A stretch of 64,000 nucleotides of DNA from Ricordea florida (lineage: Eukaryota > Cnidaria > Anthozoa > Corallimorpharia > Ricordeidae). Both the position numbers and the translations under genes were made by a program. Where the stretch lies: contig OX453275.1 in the NCBI GenBank assembly GCA_949710005.1, positions 21,045,491 through 21,109,490 of the forward strand. The letters run 5' to 3'. Below are positions 35,412-50,400 of this stretch, piece by piece (the first letter of the stretch is position 1; each line of letters opens with the position of its first letter). The notes below the pieces were generated by a model that was not told where the DNA came from, searched no databases, and saw only the letters and a list, made by a program, of their open reading frames with translations.

Positions 35412-38400
35412 ACAAGATACAATACCAGGAGATGGTTGAGAGGAAACCCAGCCTTACAGATTTTTGTCAAAACACCATATAAGAGATTGTATGGGCAGAA
35501 GGACCGTCACTTAAGGGGGTTAGTTATCAAATCATTTGGAATGTTTTATCTATATGTAATAGTAGGATATAGAGTCAGGTTTAGGTAACGAATAAAATTT
35601 TAATTGCAACGATTAGATTTCCGAGTGATTTAAGGGAAATAAACTTTTTGCTACTACGCATGCGCATTTCCACCAATTGCCTATAACCCTTAAAATGACA
35701 GTTATTCTATCATACCTCGGCCTGCATAATCTTTGCAATTCTCAAACATTGCAGATTTCAAGCATTACGACAGGGTATTATCCACGTAAAGAATCAAATT
35801 GTTTGTAATTCGCAATCGTATTTTATTCTGGCTGTCAAGATATTTGCTTAAGGCAGCTAATTCTATAGCATACTGCTCAGAGATTACTCAAGTTCAACAA
35901 ATCAGTCCTCATTACACAGATTAGTGATGGACATGCAATTTTTACCATCTTGTAGTATTTAAAATGTAATTTAAAATCCATTTTATGTCGTAAATGTCGT
36001 CATTTTATAAGACAAAATACAATACCAAGAGATGGTTGCAGTGAAACTCAGCTTTACAGATTTTTGTCAAAACACCATATAAGAGATTGTATGGGCAGAA
36101 GGACCGTCATTTAAGGGGGTAAGTTATCAAATCATTTGGAATGTTTTATCTATATGTAATAGTAGGATATAGAGTCAGGTTTAGGTAACGAATAAAATTT
36201 TAATTGCAACGATTAGATTTCCGAGTGATTTAAGGGAAATAAACTTTTTGTTACTACGCATGCGCATTTCCACCAATTGCCTATAACCCTTAAAATGACA
36301 ATTATTCTATCATACCTCGGCCTGCAGAATCTTTGCATTTCTGAAACATTGGAGATTTGTAGTATTACAACAGGATATTATCCACGTAAAGAATCAAATT
36401 GTTTGTAATTCGCAATCGTATTCTATTCTGGCTGTCAAGATATTTGCTTAAGGCAGCTAATTCTCTAGCATACTGCTTAGAGAGTACTCAACTTCAACAA
36501 ATCAGTCCTCATTACACAGATTAGTGATGGACATGCACTTTTTACCATCTTGTAGCATTTAAAATGTCATTTAAAATCCATTTTATGTTGTGATTGTAGT
36601 CATTTTTGAAGACAAGATACAATACCAGGAGATTGTTGAGAGGAAACCCAGCCTTACAGATTTTTGTCAAAACACCATATAAGAGATTGTATGGGCAGAA
36701 GGACCGTCACTTAAGGGGGTTAGTTATCAAATCATTTGGAATGTTTTATCTATATGTAATAGTAGGATATAGAGTCAGGTTTAGGTAACGAATAAAATTT
36801 TAATTGCAACGATTAGATTTCCGAGTGATTTAAGGGAAATAAACTTTTTGCTACTACGCATGCGCATTTCCACCAATTGCCTATAACCCTTAAAATGACA
36901 GTTATTCTATCATACCTCGGCCTGCATAATCTTTGCAATTCTCAAACATTGCAGATTTCAAGCATTACGACAGGGTATTATCCACGTAAAGAATCAAATT
37001 GTTTGTAATTCGCAATCGTATTCTATTCTGGCTGTCAAGATATTTGCTTAAGGCAGCTAATTCTATAGCATACTGCTCAGAGATTACTCAAGTTCAACAA
37101 ATCAGTCCTCATTACACAGATTAGTGATGGACATGCAATTTTTACCATCTTGTAGTATTTAAAATGTAATTTAAAATCCATTTTATGTCGTAAATGTCGT
37201 CATTTTATAAGACAAAATACAATACCAAGAGATGGTTGCAGTGAAACTCAGCTTTACAGATTTTTGTCAAAACACCATATAAGAGATTGTATGGGCAGAA
37301 GGACCGTCATTTAAGGGGGTAAGTTATCAAATCATTTGGAATGTTTTATCTATATGTAATAGTAGGATATAGAGTCAGGTTTAGGTAACGAATAAAATTT
37401 TAATTGCAACGATTAGATTTCCGAGTGATTTAAGGGAAATAAACTTTTTGTTACTACGCATGCGCATTTCCACCAATTGCCTATAACCCTTAAAATGACA
37501 ATTATTCTATCATACCTCGGCCTGCAGAATCTTTGCATTTCTGAAACATTGCAGATTTGTAGTATTACAACAGGATATTATCCACGTAAAGAATCAAATT
37601 GTTTGTAATTCGCAATCGTATTCTATTCTGGCTGTCAAGATATTTGCTTAAGGCAGCTAATTCTCTAGCATACTGCTTAGAGAGTACTCAACTTCAACAA
37701 ATTAGTCCTCACTACACAAATTAGTGATGGACATGCACTTTTTACCATCTTGTAGCATTTAAAATGTCATTTAAAATCCATTTTATGTTGTGATTGTAGT
37801 CATTTTTGAAGACAAGATACAATACCAGGAGATGGTTGAGAGGAAACCCAGCCTTACAGATTTTTGTCAAAACACCATATAAGAGATTGTATGGGCAGAA
37901 GGACCGTCATTTAAGGGGGTTAGTTATCAAATCATTTGGAATGTTTTATCTATATGTAATAGTAGGATATAGAGTCAGGTTTAGGTAACGAATAAAATTT
38001 TAATTGCAACGATTAGATTTCCGAGTGATTTAAGGGAAATAAACTTTTTGCTACTACGCATGCGCATTTCCACCAATTGCCTATAACCCTTAAAATGACA
38101 CTTATTCTATCATACCTCGGCCTGCATAATCTTTGCAATTCTCAAACATTGCAGATTTCAAGCATTACGACAGGGTATTATCCACGTAAAGAATCAAATT
38201 GTTTGTAATTCGCAATCGTATTCTATTCTGGCTGTCAAGATATTTGCTTAAGGCAGCTAATTCTATAGCATACTGCTCAGAGATTACTCAAGTTCAACAA
38301 ATCAGTCCTCATTACACAGATTAGTGATGGACATGCAATTTTTACCATCTTGTAGTATTTAAAATGTAATTTAAAATCCATTTTATGTCGTAAATGTCGT

Positions 38401-41400
38401 CATTTTATAAGACAAAATACAATACCAAGAGATGGTTGCAGTGAAACTCAGCTTTACAGATTTTTGTCAAAACACCATATAAGAGATTGTATGGGCAGAA
38501 GGACCGTCATTTAAGGGGGTAAGTTATCAAATCATTTGGAATGTTTTATCTATATGTAATAGTAGGATATAGAGTCAGGTTTAGGTAACGAATAAAATTT
38601 TAATTGCAACGATTAGATTTCCGAGTGATTTAAGGGAAATAAACTTTTTGTTACTACGCATGCGCATTTCCACCAATTGCCTATAACCCTTAAAATGACA
38701 ATTATTCTATCATACCTCGGCCTGCAGAATCTTTGCATTTCTGAAACATTGCAGATTTGTAGTATTACAACAGGATATTATCCACGTAAAGAATCAAATT
38801 GTTTGTAATTCGCAATCGTATTCTATTCTGGCTGTCAAGATATTTGCTTAAGGCAGCTAATTCTCTAGCATACTGCTTAGAGAGTACTCAACTTCAACAA
38901 ATCAGTCCTCATTACACAGATTAGTGATGGACATGCACTTTTTACCATCTTGTAGCATTTAAAATGTCATTTAAAATCCATTTTATGTTGTGATTGTAGT
39001 CATTTTTGAAGACAAGATACAATACCAGGAGATGGTTGAGAGGAAACTCAGCCTTACAGATTTTTTTCAAAACACCATATAAGAGATTGTATGGGCAGAA
39101 GGACCGTCACTTAAGGGGGTTAGTTATCAAATCATTTGGAATGTTTTATCTATATGTAATAGTAGGATATAGAGTCAGGTTTAGGTAACGAATAAAATTT
39201 TAATTGCAACGATTAGATTTCCGAGTGATTTAAGGGAAATAAACTTTTTGCTACTACGCATGCGCATTTCCACCAATTGCCTATAACCCTTAAAATGACA
39301 GTTATTCTATCATACCTCGGCCTGCATAATCTTTGCAATTCTCAAACATTGCAGATTTCAAGCATTACAACAGGGTATTATCCACGTAAAGAATCAAATT
39401 GTTTGTAATTCGCAATCGTATTCTATTCTGGCTGTCAAGATATTTGCTTAAGGCAGCTAATTCTATAGCATACTGCTCAGAGATTACTCAAGTTCAACAA
39501 ATCAGTCCTCATTACACAGATTAGTGATGGACATGCAATTTTTACCATCTTGTAGTATTTAAAATGTAATTTAAAATCCATTTTATGTCGTAAATGTCGT
39601 CATTTTATAAGACAAAATACAATACCAAGAGATGGTTGCAGTGAAACTCAGCTTTACAGATTTTTGTCAAAACACCATATAAGAGATTGTATGGGCAGAA
39701 GGACCGTCATTTAAGGGGGTAAGTTATCAAATCATTTGGAATGTTTTATCTATATGTAATAGTAGGATATAGAGTCAGGTTTAGGTAACGAATAAAATTT
39801 TAATTGCAACGATTAGATTTCCGAGTGATTTAAGGGAAATAAACTTTTTGTTACTACGCATGCGCATTTCCACCAATTGCCTATAACCCTTAAAATGACA
39901 ATTATTCTATCATACCTCGGCCTGCAGAATCTTTGCATTTCTGAAACATTGCAGATTTGTAGTATTACAACAGGATATTATCCACGTAAAGAATCAAATT
40001 GTTTGTAATTCGCAATCGTATTCTATTCTGGCTGTCAAGATATTTGCTTAAGGCAGCTAATTCTCTAGCATACTGCTTAGAGAGTACTCAACTTCAACAA
40101 ATCAGTCCTCATTACACAGATTAGTGATGGACATGCACTTTTTACCATCTTGTAGCATTTAAAATGTCATTTAAAATCCATTTTATGTTGTGATTGTAGT
40201 CATTTTTGAAGACAAGATACAATACCAGGAGATGGTTGAGAGGAAACTCAGCCTTACAGATTTTTGTCAAAACACCATATAAGAGATTGTATGGGCAGAA
40301 GGACCGTCACTTAAGGGGGTTAGTTATCAAATCATTTGGAATGTTTTATCTATATGTAATAGTAGGATATAGAGTCAGGTTTAGGTAACGAATAAAATTT
40401 TAATTGCAACGATTAGATTTCCGAGTGATTTAAGGGAAATAAACTTTTTGCTACTACGCATGCGCATTTCCACCAATTGCCTATAACCCTTAAAATGACA
40501 GTTATTCTATCATACCTCGGCCTGCATAATCTTTGCAATTCTCAAACATTGCAGATTTCAAGCATTACAACAGGGTATTATCCACGTAAAGAATCAAATT
40601 GTTTGTAATTCGCAATCGTATTCTATTCTGGCTGTCAAGATATTTGCTTAAGGCAGCTAATTCTATAGCATACTGCTCAGAGATTACTCAAGTTCAACAA
40701 ATCAGTCCTCATTACACAGATTAGTGATGGACATGCAATTTTTACCATCTTGTAGTATTTAAAATGTAATTTAAAATCCATTTTATGTCGTAAATGTCGT
40801 CATTTTATAAGACAAAATACAATACCAAGAGATGGTTGCAGTGAAACTCAGCTTTACAGATTTTTGTCAAAACACCATATAAGAGATTGTATGGGCAGAA
40901 GGACCGTCATTTAAGGGGGTAAGTTATCAAATCATTTGGAATGTTTTATCTATATGTAATAGTAGGATATAGAGTCAGGTTTAGGTAACGAATAAAATTT
41001 TAATTGCAACGATTAGATTTCCGAGTGATTTAAGGGAAATAAACTTTTTGTTACTACGCATGCGCATTTCCACCAATTGCCTATAACCCTTAAAATGACA
41101 ATTATTCTATCATACCTCGGCCTGCAGAATCTTTGCATTTCTGAAACATTGCAGATTTGTAGTATTACAACAGGATATTATCCACGTAAAGAATCAAATT
41201 GTTTGTAATTCGCAATCGTATTCTATTCTGGCTGTCAAGATATTTGCTTAAGGCAGCTAATTCTCTAGCATACTGCTTAGAGAGTACTCAGCTTCAACAA
41301 ATCAGTCCTCATTACACAGATTAGTGATGGACATGCACTTTTTACCATCTTGTAGCATTTAAAATGTCATTTAAAATCCATTTTATGTTGTGATTGTAGT

Positions 41401-44400
41401 CATTTTTGAAGACAAGATACAATACGAGGAGATGGTTGAGAGGAAACTCAGCCTTACAGATTTTTGTCAAAACACCATATAAGAGATTGTATGGGCAGAA
41501 GGACCGTCACTTAAGGGGGTTAGTTATCAAATCATTTGGAATGTTTTATCTATATGTAATAGTAGGATATAGAGTCAGGTTTAGGTAACGAATAAAATTT
41601 TAATTGCAACGATTAGATTTCCGAGTGATTTAAGGGAAATAAACTTTTTGCTACTACGCATGCGCATTTCCACCAATTGCCTATAACCCTTAAAATGACA
41701 GTTATTCTATCATACCTCGGCCTGCATAATCTTTGCAATTCTCAAACATTGCAGATTTCAACCATTACAACAGGGTATTATCCACGTAAAGAATCAAATT
41801 GTTTGTAATTCGCAATCGTATTCTATTCTGGCTGTCAAGATATTTGCTTAAGGCAGCTAATTCTATAGCATACTGCTCAGAGATTACTCAAGTTCAACAA
41901 ATCAGTCCTCATTACACAGATTAGTGATGGACATGCAATTTTTACCATCTTGTAGTATTTAAAATGTAATTTAAAATCCATTTTATGTCGTAAATGTCGT
42001 CATTTTATAAGACAAAATACAATACCAAGAGATGGTTGCAGTGAAACTCAGCTTTACAGATTTTTGTCAAAACACCATATAAGAGATTGTATGGGCAGAA
42101 GGACCGTCATTTAAGGGGGTAAGTTATCAAATCATTTGGAATGTTTTATCTATATGTAATAGTAGGATATAGAGTCAGGTTTAGGTAACGAATAAAATTT
42201 TAATTGCAACGATTAGATTTCCGAGTGATTTAAGGGAAATAAACTTTTTGTTACTACGCATGCGCATTTCCACCAATTGCCTATAACCCTTAAAATGACA
42301 ATTATTCTATCATACCTCGGCCTGCAGAATCTTTGCATTTCTGAAACATTGCAGATTTGTAGTATTACAACAGGATATTATCCACGTAAAGAATCAAATT
42401 GTTTGTAATTCGCAATCGTATTCTATTCTGGCTGTCAAGATATTTGCTTAAGGCAGCTAATTCTCTAGCATACTGCTTAGAGAGTACTCAACTTCAACAA
42501 ATCAGTCCTCATTACACAGATTAGTGATGGACATGCACTTTTTACCATCTTGTAGCATTTAAAATGTCATTTAAAATCCATTTTATGTTGTGATTGTAGT
42601 CATTTTTGAAGACAAGATACAATACCAGGAGATGGTTGAGAGGAAACCCAGCCTTACAGATTTTTGTCAAATCACCATATAAGAGATTGTATGGGCAGAA
42701 GGACCGTCACTTAAGGGGGTTAGTTATCAAATCATTTGGAATGTTTTATCTATATGTAATAGTAGGATATAGAGTCAGGTTTAGGTAACGAATAAAATTT
42801 TAATTGCAACGATTAGATTTCCGAGTGATTTAAGGGAAATAAACTTTTTGCTACTACGCATGCGCATTTCCACCAATTGCCTATAACCCTTAAAATGACA
42901 GTTATTCTATCATACCTCGGCCTGCATAATCTTTGCAATTCTCAAACATTGCAGATTTCAAGCATTACGACAGGGTATTATCCACGTAAAGAATCAAATT
43001 GTTTGTAATTCGCAATCGTATTCTATTCTGGCTGTCAAGATATTTGCTTAAGGCAGCTAATTCTATAGCATACTGCTCAGAGATTACTCAAGTTCAACAA
43101 ATCAGTCCTCATTACACAGATTAGTGATGGACATGCAATTTTTACCATCTTGTAGTATTTAAAATGTAATTTAAAATCCATTTTATGTCGTAAATGTCGT
43201 CATTTTATAAGACAAAATACAATACCAAGAGATGGTTGCAGTGAAACTCAGCTTTACAGATTTTTGTCAAAACACCATATAAGAGATTGTATGGGCAGAA
43301 GGACCGTCATTTAAGGGGGTAAGTTATCAAATCATTTGGAATGTTTTATCTATATGTAATAGTAGGATATAGAGTCAGGTTTAGGTAACGAATAAAATTT
43401 TAATTGCAACGATTAGATTTCCGAGTGATTTAAGGGAAATAAACTTTTTGTTACTACGCATGCGCATTTCCACCAATTGCCTATAACCCTTAAAATGACA
43501 ATTATTCTATCATACCTCGGCCTGCAGAATCTTTGCATTTCTGAAACATTGCAGATTTGTAGTATTACAACAGGATATTATCCACGTAAAGAATCAAATT
43601 GTTTGTAATTCGCAATCGTATTCTATTCTGGCTGTCAAGATATTTGCTTAAGGCAGCTAATTCTCTAGCATACTGCTTAGAGAGTACTCAGCTTCAACAA
43701 ATCAGTCCTCATTACACAGATTAGTGATGGACATGCACTTTTTACCATCTTGTAGCATTTAAAATGTCATTTAAAATCCATTTTATGTTGTGATTGTAGT
43801 CATTTTTGAAGACAAGATACAATACGAGGAGATGGTTGAGAGGAAACTCAGCCTTACAGATTTTTGTCAAAACACCATATAAGAGATTGTATGGGCAGAA
43901 GGACCGTCACTTAAGGGGGTTAGTTATCAAATCATTTGGAATGTTTTATCTATATGTAATAGTAGGATATAGAGTCAGGTTTAGGTAACGAATAAAATTT
44001 TAATTGCAACGATTAGATTTCCGAGTGATTTAAGGGAAATAAACTTTTTGCTACTACGCATGCGCATTTCCACCAATTGCCTATAACCCTTAAAATGACA
44101 GTTATTCTATCATACCTCGGCCTGCATAATCTTTGCAATTCTCAAACATTGCAGATTTCAACCATTACAACAGGGTATTATCCACGTAAAGAATCAAATT
44201 GTTTGTAATTCGCAATCGTATTCTATTCTGGCTGTCAAGATATTTGCTTAAGGCAGCTAATTCTATAGCATACTGCTCAGAGATTACTCAAGTTCAACAA
44301 ATCAGTCCTCATTACACAGATTAGTGATGGACATGCAATTTTTACCATCTTGTAGTATTTAAAATGTAATTTAAAATCCATTTTATGTCGTAAATGTCGT

Positions 44401-47400
44401 CATTTTATAAGACAAAATACAATACCAAGAGATGGTTGCAGTGAAACTCAGCTTTACAGATTTTTGTCAAAACACCATATAAGAGATTGTATGGGCAGAA
44501 GGACCGTCATTTAAGGGGGTAAGTTATCAAATCATTTGGAATGTTTTATCTATATGTAATAGTAGGATATAGAGTCAGGTTTAGGTAACGAATAAAATTT
44601 TAATTGCAACGATTAGATTTCCGAGTGATTTAAGGGAAATAAACTTTTTGTTACTACGCATGCGCATTTCCACCAATTGCCTATAACCCTTAAAATGACA
44701 ATTATTCTATCATACCTCGGCCTGCAGAATCTTTGCATTTTTGAAACATTGCAGATTTGTAGTATTACAACAGGATATTATCCACGTAAAGAATCAAATT
44801 GTTTGTAATTCGCAATCGTATTCTATTCTGGCTGTCAAGATATTTGCTTAAGGCAGCTAATTCTCTAGCATACTGCTTAGAGAGTACTCAACTTCAACAA
44901 ATCAGTCCTCACTACACAGATTAGTGATGGACATGCACTTTTTACCATCTTGTAGCATTTAAAATGTCATTTAAAATCCATTTTATGTTGTGATTGTAGT
45001 CATTTTTGAAGACAAGATACAATACCAGGAGATGGTTGAGAGGAAACCCAGCCTTACAGATTTTTGTCAAAACACCATATAAGAGATTGTATGGGCAGAA
45101 GGACCGTCACTTAAGGGGGTTAGTTATCAAATCATTTGGAATGTTTTATCTATATGTAATAGTAGGATATAGAGTCAGGTTTAGGTAACGAATAAAATTT
45201 TAATTGCAACGATTAGATTTCCGAGTGATTTAAGGGAAATAAACTTTTTGCTACTACGCATGCGCATTTCCACCAATTGCCTATAACCCTTAAAATGACA
45301 GTTATTCTATCATACCTCGGCCTGCATAATCTTTGCAATTCTCAAACATTGCAGATTTCAAGCATTACGACAGGGTATTATCCACGTAAAGAATCAAATT
45401 GTTTGTAATTCGCAATCGTATTCTATTCTGGCTGTCAAGATATTTGCTTAAGGCAGCTAATTCTATAGCATACTGCTCAGAGATTACTCAAGTTCAACAA
45501 ATCAGTCCTCATTACACAGATTAGTGATGGACATGCAATTTTTACCATCTTGTAGTATTTAAAATGTAATTTAAAATCCATTTTATGTCGTAAATGTCGT
45601 CATTTTATAAGACAAAATACAATACCAAGAGATGGTTGCAGTGAAACTCAGCTTTACAGATTTTTGTCAAAACACCATATAAGAGATTGTATGGGCAGAA
45701 GGACCGTCATTTAAGGGGGTAAGTTATCAAATCATTTGGAATGTTTTATCTATATGTAATAGTAGGATATAGAGTCAGGTTTAGGTAACGAATAAAATTT
45801 TAATTGCAACGATTAGATTTCCGAGTGATTTAAGGGAAATAAACTTTTTGTTACTACGCATGCGCATTTCCACCAATTGCCTATAACCCTTAAAATGACA
45901 ATTATTCTATCATACCTCGGCCTGCAGAATCTTTGCATTTCTGAAACATTGCAGATTTGTAGTATTACAACAGGATATTATCCACGTAAAGAATCAAATT
46001 GTTTGTAATTCGCAATCGTATTCTATTCTGGCTGTCAAGATATTTGCTTAAGGCAGCTAATTCTCTAGCATACTGCTTAGAGAGTACTCAACTTCAACAA
46101 ATCAGTCCTCATTACACAGATTAGTGATGGACATGCACTTTTTACCATCTTGTAGCATTTAAAATGTCATTTAAAATCGATTTTATGTTGTGATTGTAGT
46201 CATTTTTGAAGACAAGATACAATACCAGGAGATGGTTGAGAGGAAACCCAGCCTTACAGATTTTTGTCAAATCACCATATAAGAGATTGTATGGGCAGAA
46301 GGACCGTCACTTAAGGGGGTTAGTTATCAAATCATTTGGAATGTTTTATCTATATGTAATAGTAGGATATAGAGTCAGGTTTAGGTAACGAATAAAATTT
46401 TAATTGCAACGATTAGATTTCCGAGTGATTTAAGGGAAATAAACTTTTTGCTACTACGCATGCGCATTTCCACCAATTGCCTATAACCCTTAAAATGACA
46501 GTTATTCTATCATACCTCGGCCTGCATAATCTTTGCAATTCTCAAACATTGCAGATTTCAAGCATTACGACAGGGTATTATCCACGTAAAGAATCAAATT
46601 GTTTGTAATTCGCAATCGTATTCTATTCTGGCTGTCAAGATATTTGCTTAAGGCAGCTAATTCTATAGCATACTGCTCAGAGATTACTCAAGTTCAACAA
46701 ATCAGTCCTCATTACACAGATTAGTGATGCACATGCAATTTTTACCATCTTGTAGTATTTAAAATGTAATTTAAAATCCATTTTATGTCGTAAATGTCGT
46801 CATTTTATAAGACAAAATACAATACCAAGAGATGGTTGCAGTGAAACTCAGCTTTACAGATTTTTGTCAAAACACCATATAAGAGATTGTATGGGCAGAA
46901 GGACCGTCATTTAAGGGGGTAAGTTATCAAATCATTTGGAATGTTTTATCTATATGTAATAGTAGGATATAGAGTCAGGTTTAGGTAACGAATAAAATTT
47001 TAATTGCAACGATTAGATTTCCGAGTGATTTAAGGGAAATAAACTTTTTGTTACTACGCATGCGCATTTCCACCAATTGCCTATAACCCTTAAAATGACA
47101 ATTATTCTATCATACCTCGGCCTGCAGAATCTTTGCATTTCTGAAACATTGCAGATTTGTAGTATTACAACAGGATATTATCCACGTAAAGAATCAAATT
47201 GTTTGTAATTCGCAATCGTATTCTATTCTGGCTGTCAAGATATTTGCTTAAGGCAGCTAATTCTCTAGCATACTGCTTAGAGAGTACTCAACTTCAACAA
47301 ATCAGTCCTCATTACACAGATTAGTGATGGACATGCACTTTTTACCATCTTGTAGCATTTAAAATGTCATTTAAAATCCATTTTATGTTGTGATTGTAGT

Positions 47401-50400
47401 CATTTTTGAAGACAAGATACAATACCAGGAGATGGTTGAGAGGAAACCCAGCCTTACAGATTTTTGTCAAATCACCATATAAGAGATTGTATGGGCAGAA
47501 GGACCGTCACTTAAGGGGGTTAGTTATCAAATCATTTGGAATGTTTTATCTATATGTAATAGTAGGATATAGAGTCAGGTTTAGGTAACGAATAAAATTT
47601 TAATTGCAACGATTAGATTTCCGAGTGATTTAAGGGAAATAAACTTTTTGCTACTACGCATGCGCATTTCCACCAATTGCCTATAACCCTTAAAATGACA
47701 GTTATTCTATCATACCTCGGCCTGCATAATCTTTGCAATTCTCAAACATTGCAGATTTCAAGCATTACGACAGGGTATTATCCACGTAAAGAATCAAATT
47801 GTTTGTAATTCGCAATCGTATTCTATTCTGGCTGTCAAGATATTTGCTTAAGGCAGCTAATTCTATAGCATACTGCTCAGAGATTACTCAAGTTCAACAA
47901 ATCAGTCCTCATTACACAGATTAGTGATGGACATGCAATTTTTACCATCTTGTAGTATTTAAAATGTAATTTAAAATCCATTTTATGTCGTAAATGTCGT
48001 CATTTTATAAGACAAAATACAATACCAAGAGATGGTTGCAGTGAAACTCAGCTTTACAGATTTTTGTCAAAACACCATATAAGAGATTGTATGGGCAGAA
48101 GGACCGTCATTTAAGGGGGTAAGTTATCAAATCATTTGGAATGTTTTATCTATATGTAATAGTAGGATATAGAGTCAGGTTTAGGTAACGAATAAAATTT
48201 TAATTGCAACGATTAGATTTCCGAGTGATTTAAGGGAAATAAACTTTTTGTTACTACGCATGCGCATTTCCACCAATTGCCTATAACCCTTAAAATGACA
48301 ATTATTCTATCATACCTCGGCCTGCAGAATCTTTGCATTTCTGAAACATTGCAGATTTGTAGTATTACAACAGGATATTATCCACGTAAAGAATCAAATT
48401 GTTTGTAATTCGCAATCGTATTCTATTCTGGCTGTCAAGATATTTGCTTAAGGCAGCTAATTCTCTAGCATACTGCTTAGAGAGTACTCAACTTCAACAA
48501 ATCAGTCCTCATTACACAGATTAGTGATGGACATGCACTTTTTACCATCTTGTAGCATTTAAAATGTCATTTAAAATCGATTTTATGTTGTGATTGTAGT
48601 CATTTTTGAAGACAAGATACAATACCAGGAGATGGTTGAGAGGAAACCCAGCCTTACAGATTTTTGTCAAATCACCATATAAGAGATTGTATGGGCAGAA
48701 GGACCGTCACTTAAGGGGGTTAGTTATCAAATCATTTGGAATGTTTTATCTATATGTAATAGTAGGATATAGAGTCAGGTTTAGGTAACGAATAAAATTT
48801 TAATTGCAACGATTAGATTTCCGAGTGATTTAAGGGAAATAAACTTTTTGCTACTACGCATGCGCATTTCCACCAATTGCCTATAACCCTTAAAATGACA
48901 GTTATTCTATCATACCTCGGCCTGCATAATCTTTGCAATTCTCAAACATTGCAGATTTCAAGCATTACGACAGGGTATTATCCACGTAAAGAATCAAATT
49001 GTTTGTAATTCGCAATCGTATTCTATTCTGGCTGTCAAGATATTTGCTTAAGGCAGCTAATTCTATAGCATACTGCTCAGAGATTACTCAAGTTCAACAA
49101 ATCAGTCCTCATTACACAGATTAGTGATGGACATGCAATTTTTACCATCTTGTAGTATTTAAAATGTAATTTAAAATCCATTTTATGTCGTAAATGTCGT
49201 CATTTTATAAGACAAAATACAATACCAAGAGATGGTTGCAGTGAAACTCAGCTTTACAGATTTTTGTCAAAACACCATATAAGAGATTGTATGGGCAGAA
49301 GGACCGTCATTTAAGGGGGTAAGTTATCAAATCATTTGGAATGTTTTATCTATATGTAATAGTAGGATATAGAGTCAGGTTTAGGTAACGAATAAAATTT
49401 TAATTGCAACGATTAGATTTCCGAGTGATTTAAGGGAAATAAACTTTTTGTTACTACGCATGCGCATTTCCACCAATTGCCTATAACCCTTAAAATGACA
49501 ATTATTCTATCATACCTCGGCCTGCAGAATCTTTGCATTTCTGAAACATTGCAGATTTGTAGTATTACAACAGGATATTATCCACGTAAAGAATCAAATT
49601 GTTTGTAATTCGCAATCGTATTCTATTCTGGCTGTCAAGATATTTGCTTAAGGCAGCTAATTCTCTAGCATACTGCTTAGAGAGTACTCAACTTCAACAA
49701 ATCAGTCCTCATTACACAGATTAGTGATGGACATGCACTTTTTACCATCTTGTAGCATTTAAAATGTCATTTAAAATCCATTTTATGTTGTGATTGTAGT
49801 CATTTTTGAAGACAAGATACAATACCAGGAGATGGTTGAGAGGAAACCCAGCCTTACAGATTTTTGTCAAAACACCATATAAGAGATTGTATGGGCAGAA
49901 GGACCGTCACTTAAGGGGGTTAGTTATCAAATCATTTGGAATGTTTTATCTATATGTAATAGTAGGATATAGAGTCAGGTTTAGGTAACGAATAAAATTT
50001 TAATTGCAACGATTAGATTTCCGAGTGATTTAAGGGAAATAAACTTTTTGCTACTACGCATGCGCATTTCCACCAATTGCCTATAACCCTTAAAATGACA
50101 GTTATTCTATCATACCTCGGCCTGCATAATCTTTGCAATTCTCAAACATTGCAGATTTCAAGCATTACGACAGGGTATTATCCACGTAAAGAATCAAATT
50201 GTTTGTAATTCGCAATCGTATTCTATTCTGGCTGTCAAGATATTTGCTTAAGGCAGCTAATTCTATAGCATACTGCTCAGAGATTACTCAAGTTCAACAA
50301 ATCAGTCCTCATTACACAGATTAGTGATGGACATGCAATTTTTACCATCTTGTAGTATTTAAAATGTAATTTAAAATCCATTTTATGTCGTAAATGTCGT

